NCBI GenBank assembly: GCA_917880885.1
Contig: OU862913.1
Coordinates: forward strand, 6,014,001 to 6,078,000
Length of the DNA stretch: 64,000 nt
Origin: Limnephilus marmoratus
Taxonomy: Eukaryota > Arthropoda > Insecta > Trichoptera > Limnephilidae
Direction of reading: 5' to 3'
Of this stretch, positions 10,190 to 21,424 are shown in pieces (positions within the stretch are counted from its first letter, which is position 1; every line of letters begins with the position of its first letter). The translations under genes were made by a program, and so were the position numbers. The notes beneath the pieces were generated by a model. It was not told the origin of the DNA and did no database searches. It was given only the letters and a program-made list of their open reading frames with translations.

Positions 10190-10608
10190 TATATTAGCTC
10201 CACAAAAAAGCCCTAAGGAAAATAATACCCCTCAAGGCATTTGTCATCTTTTGGGATGCTGTGTGGAGGGTACCCGTAGGAAAAGGAAGAAGAATAGGTT
10301 CTGGGAAGGAAATGAGGTGAGGGGTGGGTGGAAAACTGGGGTTCAGTGTGTTCAAGAGTGCCCGACGTATGAATCTGTCCCTACCACTGCGGTGCAAGGC
10401 AATGTTCTGAAAGTCTTGCTGCCGAGGTCAAAAGATTACCCTCAACCGTTCCCTGCCGATCTGGCCTGCCACGCAGTTGTTTGGCAGACGCATCCGCCAA
10501 GATCCGGATTAACCTAAGCCCATTAACCCGGGCACCCCTGCTAAGTCACAAAACATAGCAAACCTCTTGGGGTGTCCTATGGCAGACGTGTTTGTTATCC
10601 AATAAATA
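10190..10608 (-). repeat. SINE-like family A, copy 2
   Basis: Inverted relative to copy 1 and separated from it by about 220 bp. It runs from the AGCTCCACAAAAAAG end to the TTATCCAATAAA block, and the expected first bases of the family are missing. It retains the long-form middle block. Confidence 0.75.
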
Positions 10609-11107
10609 ATTCTGTCAGTTTTTCAGAAGCTAACGCAACTGGATCAACTCTGGTATTTGTATACTCTGTCCTTCTCCAACAAGCCATAACATTAATTTTG
10701 GCGAGAGCAATATTTTTTTAGTATTTTTATAAATTATGTGACAGTGACCAATAAACGTACAGATCGAGTATGAAAAATACGCGATACCGAAATAAAGAAA
10801 CAGACATAATAGTACTATCATAAACGAGGTGGAATGGGTATGTTGTTAACTTGTGTAAAGAAGGTTGTAAATGAACTCAGCATTATGGCCCAAACCGTCA
10901 CATTGACGGCGGCGGTCTTTGTAGGTATAAGTCAATATATCTCAAAAAGTAATTAAGACACATACCTGTTTTTTTCACCATAGTTGTTAAACCATAAATC
11001 ATGAAATGTTAAAAAGAATCACACCAATACAATAATTATTAAGCATTATATCGTCACTTTACTTCGGGCTGCCATCAAAATGAAGGCTCCGGTCTTTATA
11101 GTGTTAA

Positions 11108-11410
11108 GACAAGAATTTTTTTTCTATCTCCTTTTAACTGCTCTCTTGCCGTAAATGCGACACGACGAACTCCGATGCACCTCTGTCCAGGTTTAGGTTA
11201 AATTAGGTCTCGTCGCTTGAAATGATTTTAGCTAAATTTACTGCCGGTACGTCCCAACCTTCCTCTTAACCGCATCCTTCCCCTCCCCACTTCCTCCAGC
11301 TTCACAACATGACCCTAATTAGGGATCCCGGTATCGCATTGGCTCCGGATAGTTCAAATTATAAATACATAGTATGTATATTATACTTTTTGCAGATAAC
11401 TCCACTAGCA
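11108..11410. other. No recognised feature
   Basis: About 300 bp between the piggyBac-like element and the next SINE-like copy. No coding or repeat signal was recognised. Confidence 0.5.
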
Positions 11411-11412
11411 AT

Positions 11413-11742
11413 TTCTGAGGCGGGAACGGGAAGCGCAGCCCCGGGAACCTTTATTTGATAACCAACACCTCTGCCATAGGTCACCCCAAGTGGTTCGCTA
11501 CGTTTGGTGATTTAGCAGGGGTGTCCGGGTTCATGGGGTAAGGTTTGTCTAGGTCGTGGAGGCGGATGACCAGGATACACTGAACCCCAGATTCCTTCCC
11601 ACCCGTTAAACCCTTTTTCTTCTCAGAACTCTCTTCTCCTTAATTTCCCTAAAAAACCCTCCACACAGCATCCTCAAAGATGACACAGGCCCTGAGGGAA
11701 ATTATTTTCCTCAAGGCCTCCTGTATGGGGCTCATGTAAAAA
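11413..11742 (+). repeat. SINE-like family A, copy 3 (short form)
   Basis: Begins TGAGGCGGGAACGGG and ends with the stem CCCTGAGGG to CCTCAAGG, then CTCATGTAAAAA. The middle block of the long form is absent. Confidence 0.8.
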
Positions 11743-11769
11743 TGGAGGATGGATTACCGTTGTCGTTAA

Positions 11770-12235
11770 TAAAAAAACTGTCAAAAGAAGCGAAGCTAGC
11801 AGTCCACAACGGAGTCCTGGTACCTATCCTAATGTATGGCAGTGAGGAGTCAAGGAACTGGCAGAGGAAGGAGAAAGTAAACTGAATGCTGTTGAAATGA
11901 GATCCCTGTGTGAGGCGGATGTGTGGTAAAACCATGTATAATCATGTGAGTAATGTGGATATCCGGAAAGAATACAAGGCTGATGTAAGCATAATGAGTA
12001 AGATTAAGAAAGGGACTCTCGGATGGGTTGGGCATGTAGAGCAAATGAAAAAAGAAAAAAGTCTCAGAAGAATATGTACACGCAAATAAATGAGAATGGT
12101 AGAAGAAGTCGAGGACGCCCGAGAAAGACATGGCACGATCAAGTGAATCAGATACTTGAGTCGGGCCATGTCAAACGTCAGAATAATAGAATAGCATGTA
12201 TGAGACGATGTATGAATGTATGAGGTAAAGAGTGT
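11770..12235 (+). pseudogene. LINE RT C-terminal fragment (GRP-RxxW type)
   Basis: Conceptual reading gives LAVHNGVLVPILMYGSEES, then LGWVGHVEQMKKEKSLRR and GRRSRGRPRKTWHDQV. This order is the characteristic C-terminal end of a group of insect LINE reverse transcriptases. Stops occur near 11880 and the reading shifts frame, so only a 5'-truncated dead copy remains. It starts shortly after SINE-like copy 3 on the same strand. The exact clade is not resolved. Confidence 0.65.
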
Positions 12236-12439
12236 GACAATTCTGAGTTGTTTGGTTACCCGTGCGGGAAACCAAACAAAGCGGGATGGTTAGTTATTTA
12301 GTTATATTTGTAAATACTGTAATCTTGCAGGCCGGAAATTGGAGATCCGTGCTGTAGACCGCCGGACAATCATTCAATGATTTTAACTGCTATACAATAC
12401 TAATCGTCCAATCATCGTAACTATCGTGTTTTCAACAAA

Positions 12440-12702
12440 TGACTCACAATACGTATGATGCCTGTTATGGCACGCTTTAAAACATCCACAAATACATATG
12501 CACAATATTTCTTCTTCTTCTTGTGCACTGTCCGTTCATGTTGGCTATGCTGACCTTGTTTACTGCGGCCCGGAACAGCTCTACAGTGAACTGGCCAAAC
12601 CACTGTCTCAGCTTTTTCAGCCATGCTGTTCTCCTTTTTTTTGTTATTAGTTTTTGGGGTATTATGCCGTGCTGCGCTACCTCCTTCTAGAGACGACGGA
12701 GC
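12440..12702 (-). pseudogene. LINE RT C-terminal fragment with a shared leader
   Basis: Minus-strand sequence contains a degraded match to the LINE tail FGxxTxELFRAA (visible as WPVHCRAVPGRSKQG and, in another frame, FTVELFRAAVNKVSI). The adjoining bases 12637-12702 (GGTAGCGCAGCACGGCATAA on the minus strand) match the + strand near 15785-15835, so a longer repeat unit is shared. There are no intact motifs. Confidence 0.5.
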
Positions 12703-13322
12703 TAAGCTCAATAGTTCTTATCCGGTAATTTTTCATAACTTCTTTTTCTTTATTCATCTGAACCATAACATCTTCATTCGTAACCCTGTCCGTCCGGCTT
12801 ATTTTAAGTATTATTTTGTAGATCCACATCTCGAATGCCTCAAGTCACCTAATTAGTTCTTCTGTAAGCGTCCATCCCGTCCATGCTTCCATTCCTTAAA
12901 TTACTATTCAAAACACGCAGCATCCGACCATTCGCATTCGTAATCCAAGGTTGAGATAATGACTGCAGAACATCTTTTTCATGCGGATAAAGGTTGCACG
13001 AGCTGATCATAATCTTTACATGGTATAAAATGAAGTCGCTCCCGCTGTCTGAAGCGCTTCAATCTTTTAAACTACGCAACGAATTTTCATGCGGTTTTCA
13101 TTAATAGAAAGAGTGATTCATGACGAAGGTTTAGGTATGTAATTTGTCAAGGCTGTGTGTAAATTTGTTGAAATATATAAATTAAGTGAGCGGGCTGGCA
13201 AGCGGGCGGTGTGGATTTGATTTAACAGGTGGCGTTGGTTATAAAGGTTGGGTAATGGCGTGGCGTTGTGTTTCGTGATTTGAGAAGCTGAAAGTATTTT
13301 TTAAAAAATGTCTCAAGATTAT
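12703..13322. other. No recognised gene
   Basis: Mixed-composition sequence without a convincing open frame. The short hydrophobic frame at 12623-12856 is the opposite strand of the LINE fragment. Confidence 0.45.
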
Positions 13323-13556
13323 AGTCAATTTGGGAGGCGGGTATGGGTGCCGCCGCCCCTGGAACCATTTACTAGATAACCAACACCTCTGCCATAGGTC
13401 ACCCCAAGTGGTTCGCTACGTTTGGTGACTTAGCAGGGGTGCCCGGTTCATGGGGTGAGGTTCGTCTAGCTGTGTCTGCCCACCAGCTGCGTGGCAGGCC
13501 GGATCGAAAGAGACTGGTTGAGGGAGACCTTGTAGCATCTCAAGCAGAACTCTTTT
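13323..13556 (+). repeat. SINE-like family A, copy 4 (3' truncated)
   Basis: Begins CAATTTGGGAGGCGGG and is cut after AGCAGAACTCTTTT, where a LINE-like AT-rich tail begins. It contains part of the long-form middle block. Confidence 0.75.
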
Positions 13557-14312
13557 AAAACATAATAATAAAATCGTTTATTCATCAAATTATTATAATT
13601 TTTTACAATATATTTTTTTTTATTTTATCATTGATTCCATTGATGAAAAGGTCGCAGCTCAGCTACAATTCAGGATTTTCTGAAAAGCAACTGGTTTTCA
13701 GCAGTGCCTCCAATATTAAACAGAAAATAAATAAAATAAAATTAAAATTAAAATTAAAAATAAATTGAATTAAAATAAAATAAACACAATAAAATAAAAT
13801 TTCATAAAAATAATCAAACCAATATCAATTATCAAATCTCTAATTCAATGCACACAATATAATGCAATATAAATAATTAAATTTAAATAAAAAAATCTAT
13901 GTATTTTTCAATAAAAATAAATTAAAAATATAAATCGGAATTCAAATTAAAGCCAAAAATCTTAAAACTCCAATACACGATTCAAATAAAATATAATCAA
14001 TTCAAATTAAATCAAATTCAAATCTAAATCAGATTAGGTATAAAATACAAACAAAGGTGTAAAGTGAATAATGTAATCAATTCAGAAATAAATAAAAAAT
14101 GTGAAAAATAATTAAAAATTTAATCAAACCAAATCTAATGAAACCAAAAACAAAAAAAAATACACCAAAATTAAATCGAAAACGCAAAAAAATTTTCCTA
14201 TTGTAAATGTTATTAATTAAGATGTTTTGCAGTAAAATTTTAAATCGGTATACCGCCCGACGCTCACTTACGGCCACCAGACATGGCGAAAACGCTAAAT
14301 GAAAGAACACGC
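13557..14312. other. AT-rich simple sequence, possible LINE 3' end
   Basis: The start (TAATAATAAAATCGTTTATT, 13565 on) resembles the minus-strand LINE tails at 28447 and 31513. After it comes about 600 bp of AAATTAAAAT-type low-complexity sequence. The open frame at 14077-14310 is compositional only. Confidence 0.4.
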
Positions 14313-14712
14313 AAGTCCAAGCTGCCGAAATGAGGTACTTGAGAGGAGTGGCAGGGGTTACGAAATGGGATCATATAAGAAACTCGACGATCCGAGATGA
14401 TCTAAACACTGAACCACTGCTACTCTTCATAAAAAAATCATAACTGAGGTGGCTTGGGCATGCACTAAGAATGTCTGATGACCGAATTCCGAGGAAGATA
14501 CTGAGTGCGATTCCAGAGGGTAGACGTCCAGTGGGCCGCCCCAGACACAGTTGGGCGAGGCAACTCCAGAAACTGTGTGAGGAAAGGATGGGTCTACCAT
14601 GGACAGAGGCCGAACAATCAGCACAATACAAGGACGTATGGAGGAGCCTTGTGGATGCAAAGGGTCCTCGACCCGAATAGGATAAGGGGAAGAAGATGAT
14701 GATGATGAAGAT
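14313..14712 (+). pseudogene. LINE RT C-terminal fragment (RRPVGRPR type)
   Basis: Reading gives EMRYLRGVAGVTKWDHIRN, then LRWLGHALRMSDDRIPRKIL and GRRPVGRPRHSWARQ, the C-terminal tail of an insect LINE RT. A stop lies near 14445 before the LRWLGH motif, so it is broken. It ends in a GAA/GAT-rich simple tract (14685-14712), the common 3' end of this LINE type. It differs in sequence from the fragment at 11770 but has the same domain plan. Confidence 0.7.
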
Positions 14713-14934
14713 GTTGTGCGGTTTACTATGCAGTCAGCAATCATTCGCCGCCGAGCTTCTTGAAGTTCTGCAACATTGTCGATATTCGAATGGACAGTGG
14801 TATTTCGTTTCAAAGTTTTGAAGAAGAATAGCTGAAACTATCCTTAAACACAGCGGTTTTGTGTTTCGGAAGAATGAGCAAATGGTCCCTTTGACGTACC
14901 GTGTGCATGAGGGTCACGGGACCACTGCACTCTG

Positions 14935-15240
14935 TCAAACAGATAAGATGAAACCTTCAAATGCATCAAATTGTATATTTGACACATTTGATGCTACTTC
15001 CTTCTGTTTGACATATCTAGGATCTGATGCAGATAGAGATAAGGCGAGATATGCTCGCGTCTCGAGACATTGTGGCAATATCGGACACATGCATTTTGGA
15101 ACAGTTCTACGGTAGACTGGCCAAACCACTGTTTTTCAGCCATGATGTTCTCCTTCTTCCAGGGCCCCGTCTTCCGGCAATCGAGGGAATCCTTCATTAT
15201 GAGATGCAAGATTTCGTTCTTCTCTGGATATCTCATCACA
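14935..15240 (-). pseudogene. LINE RT linker fragment
   Basis: The minus frame reads MRYPEKNEILHLIMKDSLD, then FGQSTVELFQNACVRYCHN, matching the segment that follows the GRPR motif in related LINEs and the degraded copy at 12440. Frame breaks occur between the two parts. The + strand frames here are shadows. Confidence 0.55.
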
Positions 15241-15542
15241 TGTCTTAGAGATTTTCGGATTTTTATTGTTTTAATAACTTGTTATTCTTTTATCATCCGA
15301 ACCCCGAATATATATACAAGGATAATATTGAAGTGTGAGTGAACTCCAAAAATTCCAAAAGCGTCAAATGTCAACGCGTTGATGGTTTTGCTTTTGTTCT
15401 TAAACACATATGTAATGCTGCAACTATTTCTTACACACTAAATAACTACAGTGAACGAACGAGTATGTCTGCACCCCCAAAAAGAAACGTTTAATAATTA
15501 TCATACATCTCCCCGACATAAGTAAGTACATATTTTTTTATA
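15241..15542. other. No recognised feature
   Basis: AT-rich sequence between a LINE fragment and a SINE-like copy, with no supported coding. Confidence 0.45.
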
Positions 15543-15728
15543 TTAGCTCCTCTCATGAGGCCCTGAGAAAAATAATTTCCTTCAGGGCCTATGTCATCTT
15601 TGGGGATGCTGTGTGTAGGGTATTTTTAGAAAAGGAAGTTCTGGGAGAGAAAAGGATATAAGGGGTGGGTAGACGGGAGAGACACATCGGTCGCCGAGGC
15701 TTTGACAAACCTCACCCCATGAACCCAC
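15543..15728 (-). repeat. SINE-like family A, copy 5 (truncated)
   Basis: Carries the tail stem (GGCCCTGAG to CTTCAGGGCC) and the GGATGCTGTGTG block, then runs to CCTCACCCCATGAACCC, where homology stops. The 5' half in family sense is missing. Confidence 0.75.
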
Positions 15729-16656
15729 AGGAACACATCTGTCTCGATGATGGACACTGCAACGCTTCTCGAAACGTTGGCTAAAGCAGGGGGTAGCGCA
15801 ACACGGTATAACACCCCCAAAACAAATAACAAAAATACTTTTGGCCTTGAAAATCTAAAAACCAATCTAAATTCAGATAATTTTTAAAGTGTTTAATGTT
15901 TCATTTGAACAAAAAATTGACCCAAATTTTTGTCGAGAAAAGACAACACCTTATTGTACTGAAATTGAATTTGTTAAGGTACTGACCAAAAATAATAAAT
16001 GCAACGCTTCAAACAGATACATTCGTTATCTTTAATCCTCAATACCAATTAAGTCGATTATTGCATTATTTATTCAAAATAATCCATTTCCAAATACAGT
16101 CAATTCGACAAAACTATTACGCCGTAACTTAAGAATATGACCACCAAAATCTAGCATTGAAAATATTCACCTTATTTTTAAGTCCCACGATATTTAAACA
16201 CGTTGCATACATTGATAATTAAACATTATTAAACATCCACTAAAACACCATAATTACAGCATTTTACATGCAGGCATTTTGACAGCTGACCGCTTCAGAC
16301 ATTTTTGAATATTCCGTTTTTTGTAAACATTAATAATTCGTAAAAAACTAGAGAACACTGACGTCTATTGAGTATAAGTAGAAGAGGGCTCTTCTAGCTT
16401 CCATAAAACGTTAAGTTTTTACCGTGGGAATATTTAAAAATATTTCGATTTATTTTTAAAGAATCGAGGGAATATTTGCCGAAATTGGCGTCAAAGAAAT
16501 CCGAGATATTTTAAATTGTGCCATATTGTGGAAAAACGCGCTCCAGTGGTAATATCATATTTGTAACAATTATAGTAAGGGTGACACGATTTCTATGAGA
16601 CCTGTATGAGTTGTTCCAAAAAGCGAACAAATTAGCAGAACAGTTACAGCGCGTAA
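15729..16656. other. No gene; one shared repeat segment
   Basis: 15770-15835 matches the minus strand at 12637-12702 (GGTAGCGCAACACGG). The rest to 16656 is AT-rich without recognised coding. Confidence 0.45.
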
Positions 16657-17066
16657 TTTTTTTTTTACATGAATACCTACCGCACAAGAGTCCCAACTGC
16701 TTCCGTCTGGATCGAGTGGGCCCATGGCATCCTCAATTGGGGTATGTTGTGAGGCTGAAGGTAGTAGGGAGGGGAAGGAGATAGGGAAGAGGAAGGTGGG
16801 GAAGTACCTGGCTATTCAGATCTGGTCAGCAAACACGGCTAAATCCATTTCAAGCAAAGTTTCAAATCTGAATAGTGGTCTTACTCCAGGGCGATACGGA
16901 GAGTATCTTCCACTCAGGAATGTGCCACAAATGTACTATACATTATTTTAAATGAATAAATTGTGAAATAAGACAAATTAATCAAATAAAATTTGTCCAC
17001 GCCGGGATTCGATCCCGCGACCTTCGGAGTGCGAGTAAAGAGCCTTACCGCTGGACTACACCGATA
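16657..17066 (-). repeat. tRNA-headed SINE (family B), copy 1
   Basis: On the minus strand the head has a box A-like TAGTCCAGCGGTAAGG and a box B-like GGATCGAATCC, arranged as in a tRNA gene (about 16995-17063). A body of roughly 330 bp follows and ends in a run of ten A at 16657-16666. A second copy of almost the same length is at 55452-55862. RNA polymerase III promoter use is known for such SINEs and inferred here. Open frames on the + strand (for example 16724-16951) are not coding. Confidence 0.8.
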
Positions 17067-17127
17067 TTAATACACGCCGATAATTTCGAATGGATCTGAC
17101 AAAAAAACGTTATTTGTATTACGTCAC

Positions 17128-17430
17128 CCAATGAACCTTTTCTAGCTACGTGCACAATGATGATAATAATATTTTAATGGCATTTGGTTATCCAATCAAC
17201 ATTTTGTAAGCTATGTACACAACGATGATATTGTTGTCTTTTGGTTATCTAATAACCCTTTTCTAGCTTATGTACAAAATGTTATTCGAACTATTGTGGC
17301 GTTGTTTGGTTATCTATGAACATTTTCTTGCTGTGTATACGATAATGCTGTTGTAGTTTCATTTGGTTATCTAATGAACCTTTTCTTGCTATGTATAGGA
17401 TAATGCTATTGTAATGTCGTTTGGTTCCAG
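17128..17430 (+). repeat. Minisatellite, about four units of 65-70 bp
   Basis: Degenerate units each contain TTTGGTTATCTAATGAACC-like sequence, then CTAGCTATGTACA and a GATAATGCTATTGTA-like block. The array ends about 35 bp before the signal-peptide start codon. Confidence 0.8.
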
Positions 17431-17466
17431 GTGTTGGGTTGTGCGGGGCTTGTGGCTGTGTCCGGT

Positions 17467-17545
17467 ATGAAGAGGGCAGGAGCGGCGCTGCTCGGCGCCT
17501 TGCTGCTCTCCGCGGCCGTGGGAGCCCAACCGTACACTTCCAGAG
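17467..17545 (+). CDS. Signal-peptide exon of a putative Ig-superfamily gene
   Basis: ATG at 17467 opens 26 codons, starting MKRAGAALLGALLLSAAVGA, a textbook signal peptide with basic N-region, leucine/alanine core and small-residue cleavage site. QPYTSR follows. GC content is far above the surroundings. The exon would end at 17545 before GTAGCC, leaving phase 1. A possible acceptor (TTTGGTTCCAG) ends at about 17431, just upstream of the leader. The downstream Ig exon at 26959 begins in phase 0, so a direct join is not possible. I infer the same secreted or membrane-anchored gene because both are + strand and isolated, but the link is unproven. Confidence 0.6.
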
Positions 17546-18507
17546 GTAGCCGAACCATCAGGACAACATCCTCATCTGACCTAACATAACCTGAACCCCA
17601 CCTCCAATACTCAGAGGCAGAGTGGTTGGCGACATCTGTGGTTTGCTTGAGTAAACTCCGATTGAGTTATCAGAGACCAACAAGATAGTACCTATGAGTC
17701 TTTGCTAAGGGTTCAAGTCGGTATTGTGGGGAATCATTTTAACTCAGATTCATTTTTACTAATACTGTGAAATGTCATTTTTTGTTTGTTTATGTGTGGA
17801 TATTTACATTATAAATAGTCTCGCTTCTGGTTTTTAGTGTCTTTTTCTACGCAATGTTTAAGAGGAAATACTAGCTGCGCTTTTCTATACAAACGTATTC
17901 CCCGTTTATCTCTCTGGATTTTGACCCTAGAGCAAAATTTTTTTTTACATAATATAGATATTGACCACTAGCGTGTCGGTACGTTTTGTTTTTTTTGATA
18001 ATTTACTTCTCATAGAAGTTACGACCTTCCAAAAATGAATAAAATTGCCTAATTTAAACGCCGTCAAAAAACGTTCAGTATACAAACTAAACAATGTATT
18101 TTGAAAAAAAGCAAAACGTACCGACATAGAATATTTTCTTTTAATACAGTTAGTGAAAAAAAATTTTTAAATCCGTCCAGTTTTGGAGAAGAAAAATGGG
18201 GAATACAAAACATCGATTTCGAAGATTTTATTTAGGTATTTTCGGCCCGACGTGCAGGTGTCCCTTTCGCTCATTTCTCCTGAGGGGGGCCGGGGAACGT
18301 GGGTTTTGACAAATACATACATATAATGCGAAGTAGTGATGTAAAGAATTTTATCGGTAGACTAGTGTTGTCCTTGCCCGAGTAATCGATATTTTTTATT
18401 CGTTTTTTTTCTGTTTAGTGACTCATCGCGGTATACCAATACTGACCGAGCTTTCATACTAAAATTGTGCAAAATTAAATTTTTTTATGTCAAGTACTAT
18501 AATAAAT
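17546..18507 (+). other. Putative intron with a short inverted-repeat element
   Basis: This is non-coding. TGTCGGTACGTTTTG at 17974-17988 and its exact complement at 18112-18126 bound a 153-bp hairpin-like unit, possibly a MITE, though no clear target duplication is visible. No exon was recognised. Confidence 0.5.
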
Positions 18508-18935
18508 TTTCAATTTGGGAGGCGTTTTAGGTACCATCGCCCCGGGAACCATTTATTGGATAACCAACACCCCCGCCACTTGGTCACCGCAAGTGGTCCT
18601 CTATGTTTGGTGACAGAGCCTGGGTTCCCGGGTTCACGGATGAGGTCTGCATGGGTTTTGGTGGCGGATAATTTTGTCCACTTACTGCGTGGCGGGCCGG
18701 ATTGGGAGAAACTGGAAGAGGAAGATCTTTTGATCTCTACAGCTGGACTCTCCACCATCATTTCATACTTTTACCTACCTTTTCCCTACCCAAAACTTCC
18801 TTTCCTTCCTTATCCTAAAAATACCCTCCACACAGCTTCTCCGATGATGTCCAACAACTTCTCCAACAAAGTCCCTGAGCGATTATTTTTCCTCGGTGCC
18901 TCCAATGTGAGGTTTATGTTTTAAAAAAAAATCTG
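18508..18935 (+). repeat. SINE-like family A, copy 6 (long form)
   Basis: Begins CAATTTGGGAGGCG and ends GGTTTATGTTTTAAAAAAAA. It keeps the middle block (CTTACTGCGTGGCGGGCC). It is more diverged than the copies at 46-50 kb. Confidence 0.75.
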
Positions 18936-19084
18936 TTTCAAATTTTTAGTTGAGAGTCGCTTACATTGCCTTCAGTGATTAATTGAAATTTTTTGTTTGT
19001 AAACACTTTATTGTACAAAATTTTTTACCACTATACAATGAATTTTAAACAATTTATGATTTAGATCTTTCTCTCGCCGGTAAA

Positions 19085-20560
19085 TTTCTTGATATGCGAC
19101 CGTCAATTGTTTCTGGTAAAAGGCATTGGTGGTAGAAGTTTTTCTAACAGTGGTTCAATTTTTTGCCAGATTGAATCGTCCCTTTCAATTTTTTCATACG
19201 GCAAACCTTTAGGACTCCACACGACAAAATAACAGTATTTACGACGAGTAATGTGTAACTGGCCTTGTACTTGGTAGAAGTAATTGTGATTCCGTTTTAA
19301 TGTTGAAGCATTGTCTTCAATTTTACAGTTATCAATTTTTTTTGTTCAAATCCTTCTTCTGGTGACATATTTACTATACTATATGGGCATTTCACTTCAA
19401 TTATAGAATCCTTGCCAAAAAGGCCATCCGGACTTGCCGCTAAAAAGTTTTTGTTTTCATCGATAAATAGTTCACAGGCGAATACCTCTAATTTTGTTTC
19501 TTTTGTAAATTGCTCAATTGCTTGGTTTTCATTTTCTTTCCCATAATTTGTGGCCATATTTCCTTTAAATGGCGAGTACAGTAGCGAGTTTAATACTCTC
19601 GCAACTGAAGTTTTTGGCCGTAGCTTACATATTTTTGTCCAAAGTTAGAAGCTGTAAGCCGCTTACGCCTTTCAATTGTCCACAAATTATTATTGCTTTG
19701 GCCCACCGTATTCCTTTCGAGTTCATCCTTATTCGATGGAGATAATTCTTTGAAAAATTCCTCTTTATCGTTTTTAATAATTCAGCTGGCATATCTGGAT
19801 CTAATTCCAATTGACCATAATTTTCATCAGGCCCTGTAACTTTTTTTCTCTTTTCTGTCGTGTTTTCGTAAAACCTTAGTTTTATTTTTCGACACCTCTG
19901 TATTGTCTCCTTCGAACGTCGTTTTCTTTCAATAAAATGCTTCGTGTAGTTGCCAGGACTGTGGCCTTGGATTTTTTTTGTATTCGTGAATGGGTTGTCA
20001 TTTCACTATTCCACGAAGTTACTGCTCAAGAAGCTCAACTGCTGAAGTTATCCCATTTTTGTAAAATTTGCTCTTTTTCCGCCTATAAATTTGGCTATAA
20101 CGTTGTTGAATTGCTCCACAGTGTTATTTGTCACGTTAATAATAAGACTTTCTGCATTTGCTATTAGAGACGACAATAATTGTTGAATATCAGTCCTGTT
20201 CCACAATCTTGAAGATCGCTTACTAAATTTGGATCATTAGTATACTTCTCCGACTTGCAATAGTATGACGAACATTTTGTATGATCACCAAAAACATGGT
20301 TTGCGGCATTTTTTTGTCCATTTTCAGATTTTTTACTTTATCACTTTGTGCCGTGTTTTCTTGCTCTTTTCTGTAATTTACTGCTCAAACTATAGCTTTT
20401 CTCATACGTAAAACGTTTGCTTCAACCTTTTTCCTTATGTGAACTGGTACAAAGCCTTTAGCGTTGTTGGTTTTTTTTCTAAGTGCTTTTATTTTATTGC
20501 AAAAATTGCGAAGTAAGTGATTTTTGCACTTTTTTTTGTACTATGAAGTTGGGCCTGAAG
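19085..20560 (-). pseudogene. YqaJ-type exonuclease relic
   Basis: Read on the minus strand, an N-terminal part has NHVFGDHTKCSSYYC (about 20270-20310), with asparagine-rich AxSLxxxVTNN-like sequence after it. An IRMNSKGIRWAKAI block is at 19625-19810. The nuclease core follows, with SPDGLFGKDSIIEVKCP (about 19390-19450) and then YFYQVQGQLHITRRKYCYFV (about 19205-19270). The D/E-x-K pattern in IIEVKCP is the catalytic signature of YqaJ/lambda-exonuclease-like enzymes, which resect DNA ends. Several stops and frame changes separate the blocks. Such proteins are multi-copy and mobile-element or virus associated in insects, from memory. A TTTATTG at about 19006 could be its polyadenylation signal. 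Confidence 0.72.
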
Positions 20561-20659
20561 CCTTGGGTTGAAGTTTCGCTAATATTGTCTTCATGTAATT
20601 AAATATTACAATTTAAGGTTTTATAAAGTTGAAAATAAAAATAAAAAGTTTTGAAGTTT

Positions 20660-21420
20660 AAAAAAATTATATATTTGTTTCCTTTATTTCAAACTGACTG
20701 TAATAAATATTTAAAAAAAATGTGTAGGTAAATCTATCTATAGGTAAAAGACCAACATTTTTTATTGAATTTTGAAGGAACTAACACATCCTTTTTTGTA
20801 TTTACTGCTTAAAGAAACTCAAAAATACAGGAGTACAAATCAAACCTCAGCAAGCGATATATCTAACATTTTAAACATTATTATTTACAAACATGTCAAC
20901 TCACAATTTGTCGGTAATAAGCGTGAACAGAAGACATTGTTACAATACCTATCGACGATATTTATAAATAACCGACAATAGCAGACCTCGTGCGTTTAAA
21001 AATAATGGGCCCTTTTTCTGTCACACCGCAAGGCCGATTCAAAAACTTCATTAGCGACGAAATAAGTCGAAACATGCTTTATCTAAACAGAATATTGGAT
21101 ATGGCGGTATGAGGCGAAAGACGGTAGGCATGAGACGCAGAGGGGGCGAGAGGGTGTACAAGCCAAACACTCACGTGGTCTCACCAACACATCGATAGCT
21201 AGTTCATTTTTGAGCGCGGTGCGATAGCGAGAATTTTTTAAAATACCTACCGTCGAGATTTCTCACCGGTGCTATTACCTCTTAAATAGTAAACAACCGC
21301 CAGTTGGGCCCGGTGTAAAATTATTATTCACACTTATTTTAAACGTGAAAACATGTACCTGTGATTGAAATAAAAAGTGAAATTATTTGTAAAAACAGTT
21401 ATTTTATAAAGGAATCTCAC
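20660..21420. other. No recognised gene
   Basis: AT-rich sequence. The frame at 20772-20981 has no recognised motif. A GC-richer patch at 21100-21200 also gives no coding signal. Confidence 0.45.
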
Positions 21421-21424
21421 ATTT

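Larger units (their letters stand above)
9424..11103. mobile_element. piggyBac-like non-autonomous element, 1.68 kb
   Basis: Terminal inverted repeats CACTAGAAAGACCGG (left) and CCGGTCTTTATAGTG (right) are flanked by TTAA at 9420-9423 and 11104-11107, the piggyBac-type target. Subterminal palindromes CCGTCACTTTGACGG near 9468 and CCGTCACATTGACGG near 10900 echo each other. No transposase was recognised inside. Two SINE-like copies in opposite orientation (9497-9970 and 10190-10608) have inserted within it, so the original element was much smaller. Confidence 0.75.

Noticed and set aside
9601..10517. Frames of 63-181 codons within the family A copies
   Set aside because: They follow the repeat, differ in frame between copies and carry no domain.
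16724..16951. Open frame starting MASSIGVCCEAEG
   Set aside because: It lies in the body of the tRNA-headed SINE. The similar frame at 55507 arises because both are copies of that non-coding repeat.
16995..17063. A functional tRNA gene on the minus strand
   Set aside because: Boxes A and B are good, but the tRNA fold is imperfect as I read it and it is fused to a SINE body with a second copy at 55452. A SINE head is the better call.
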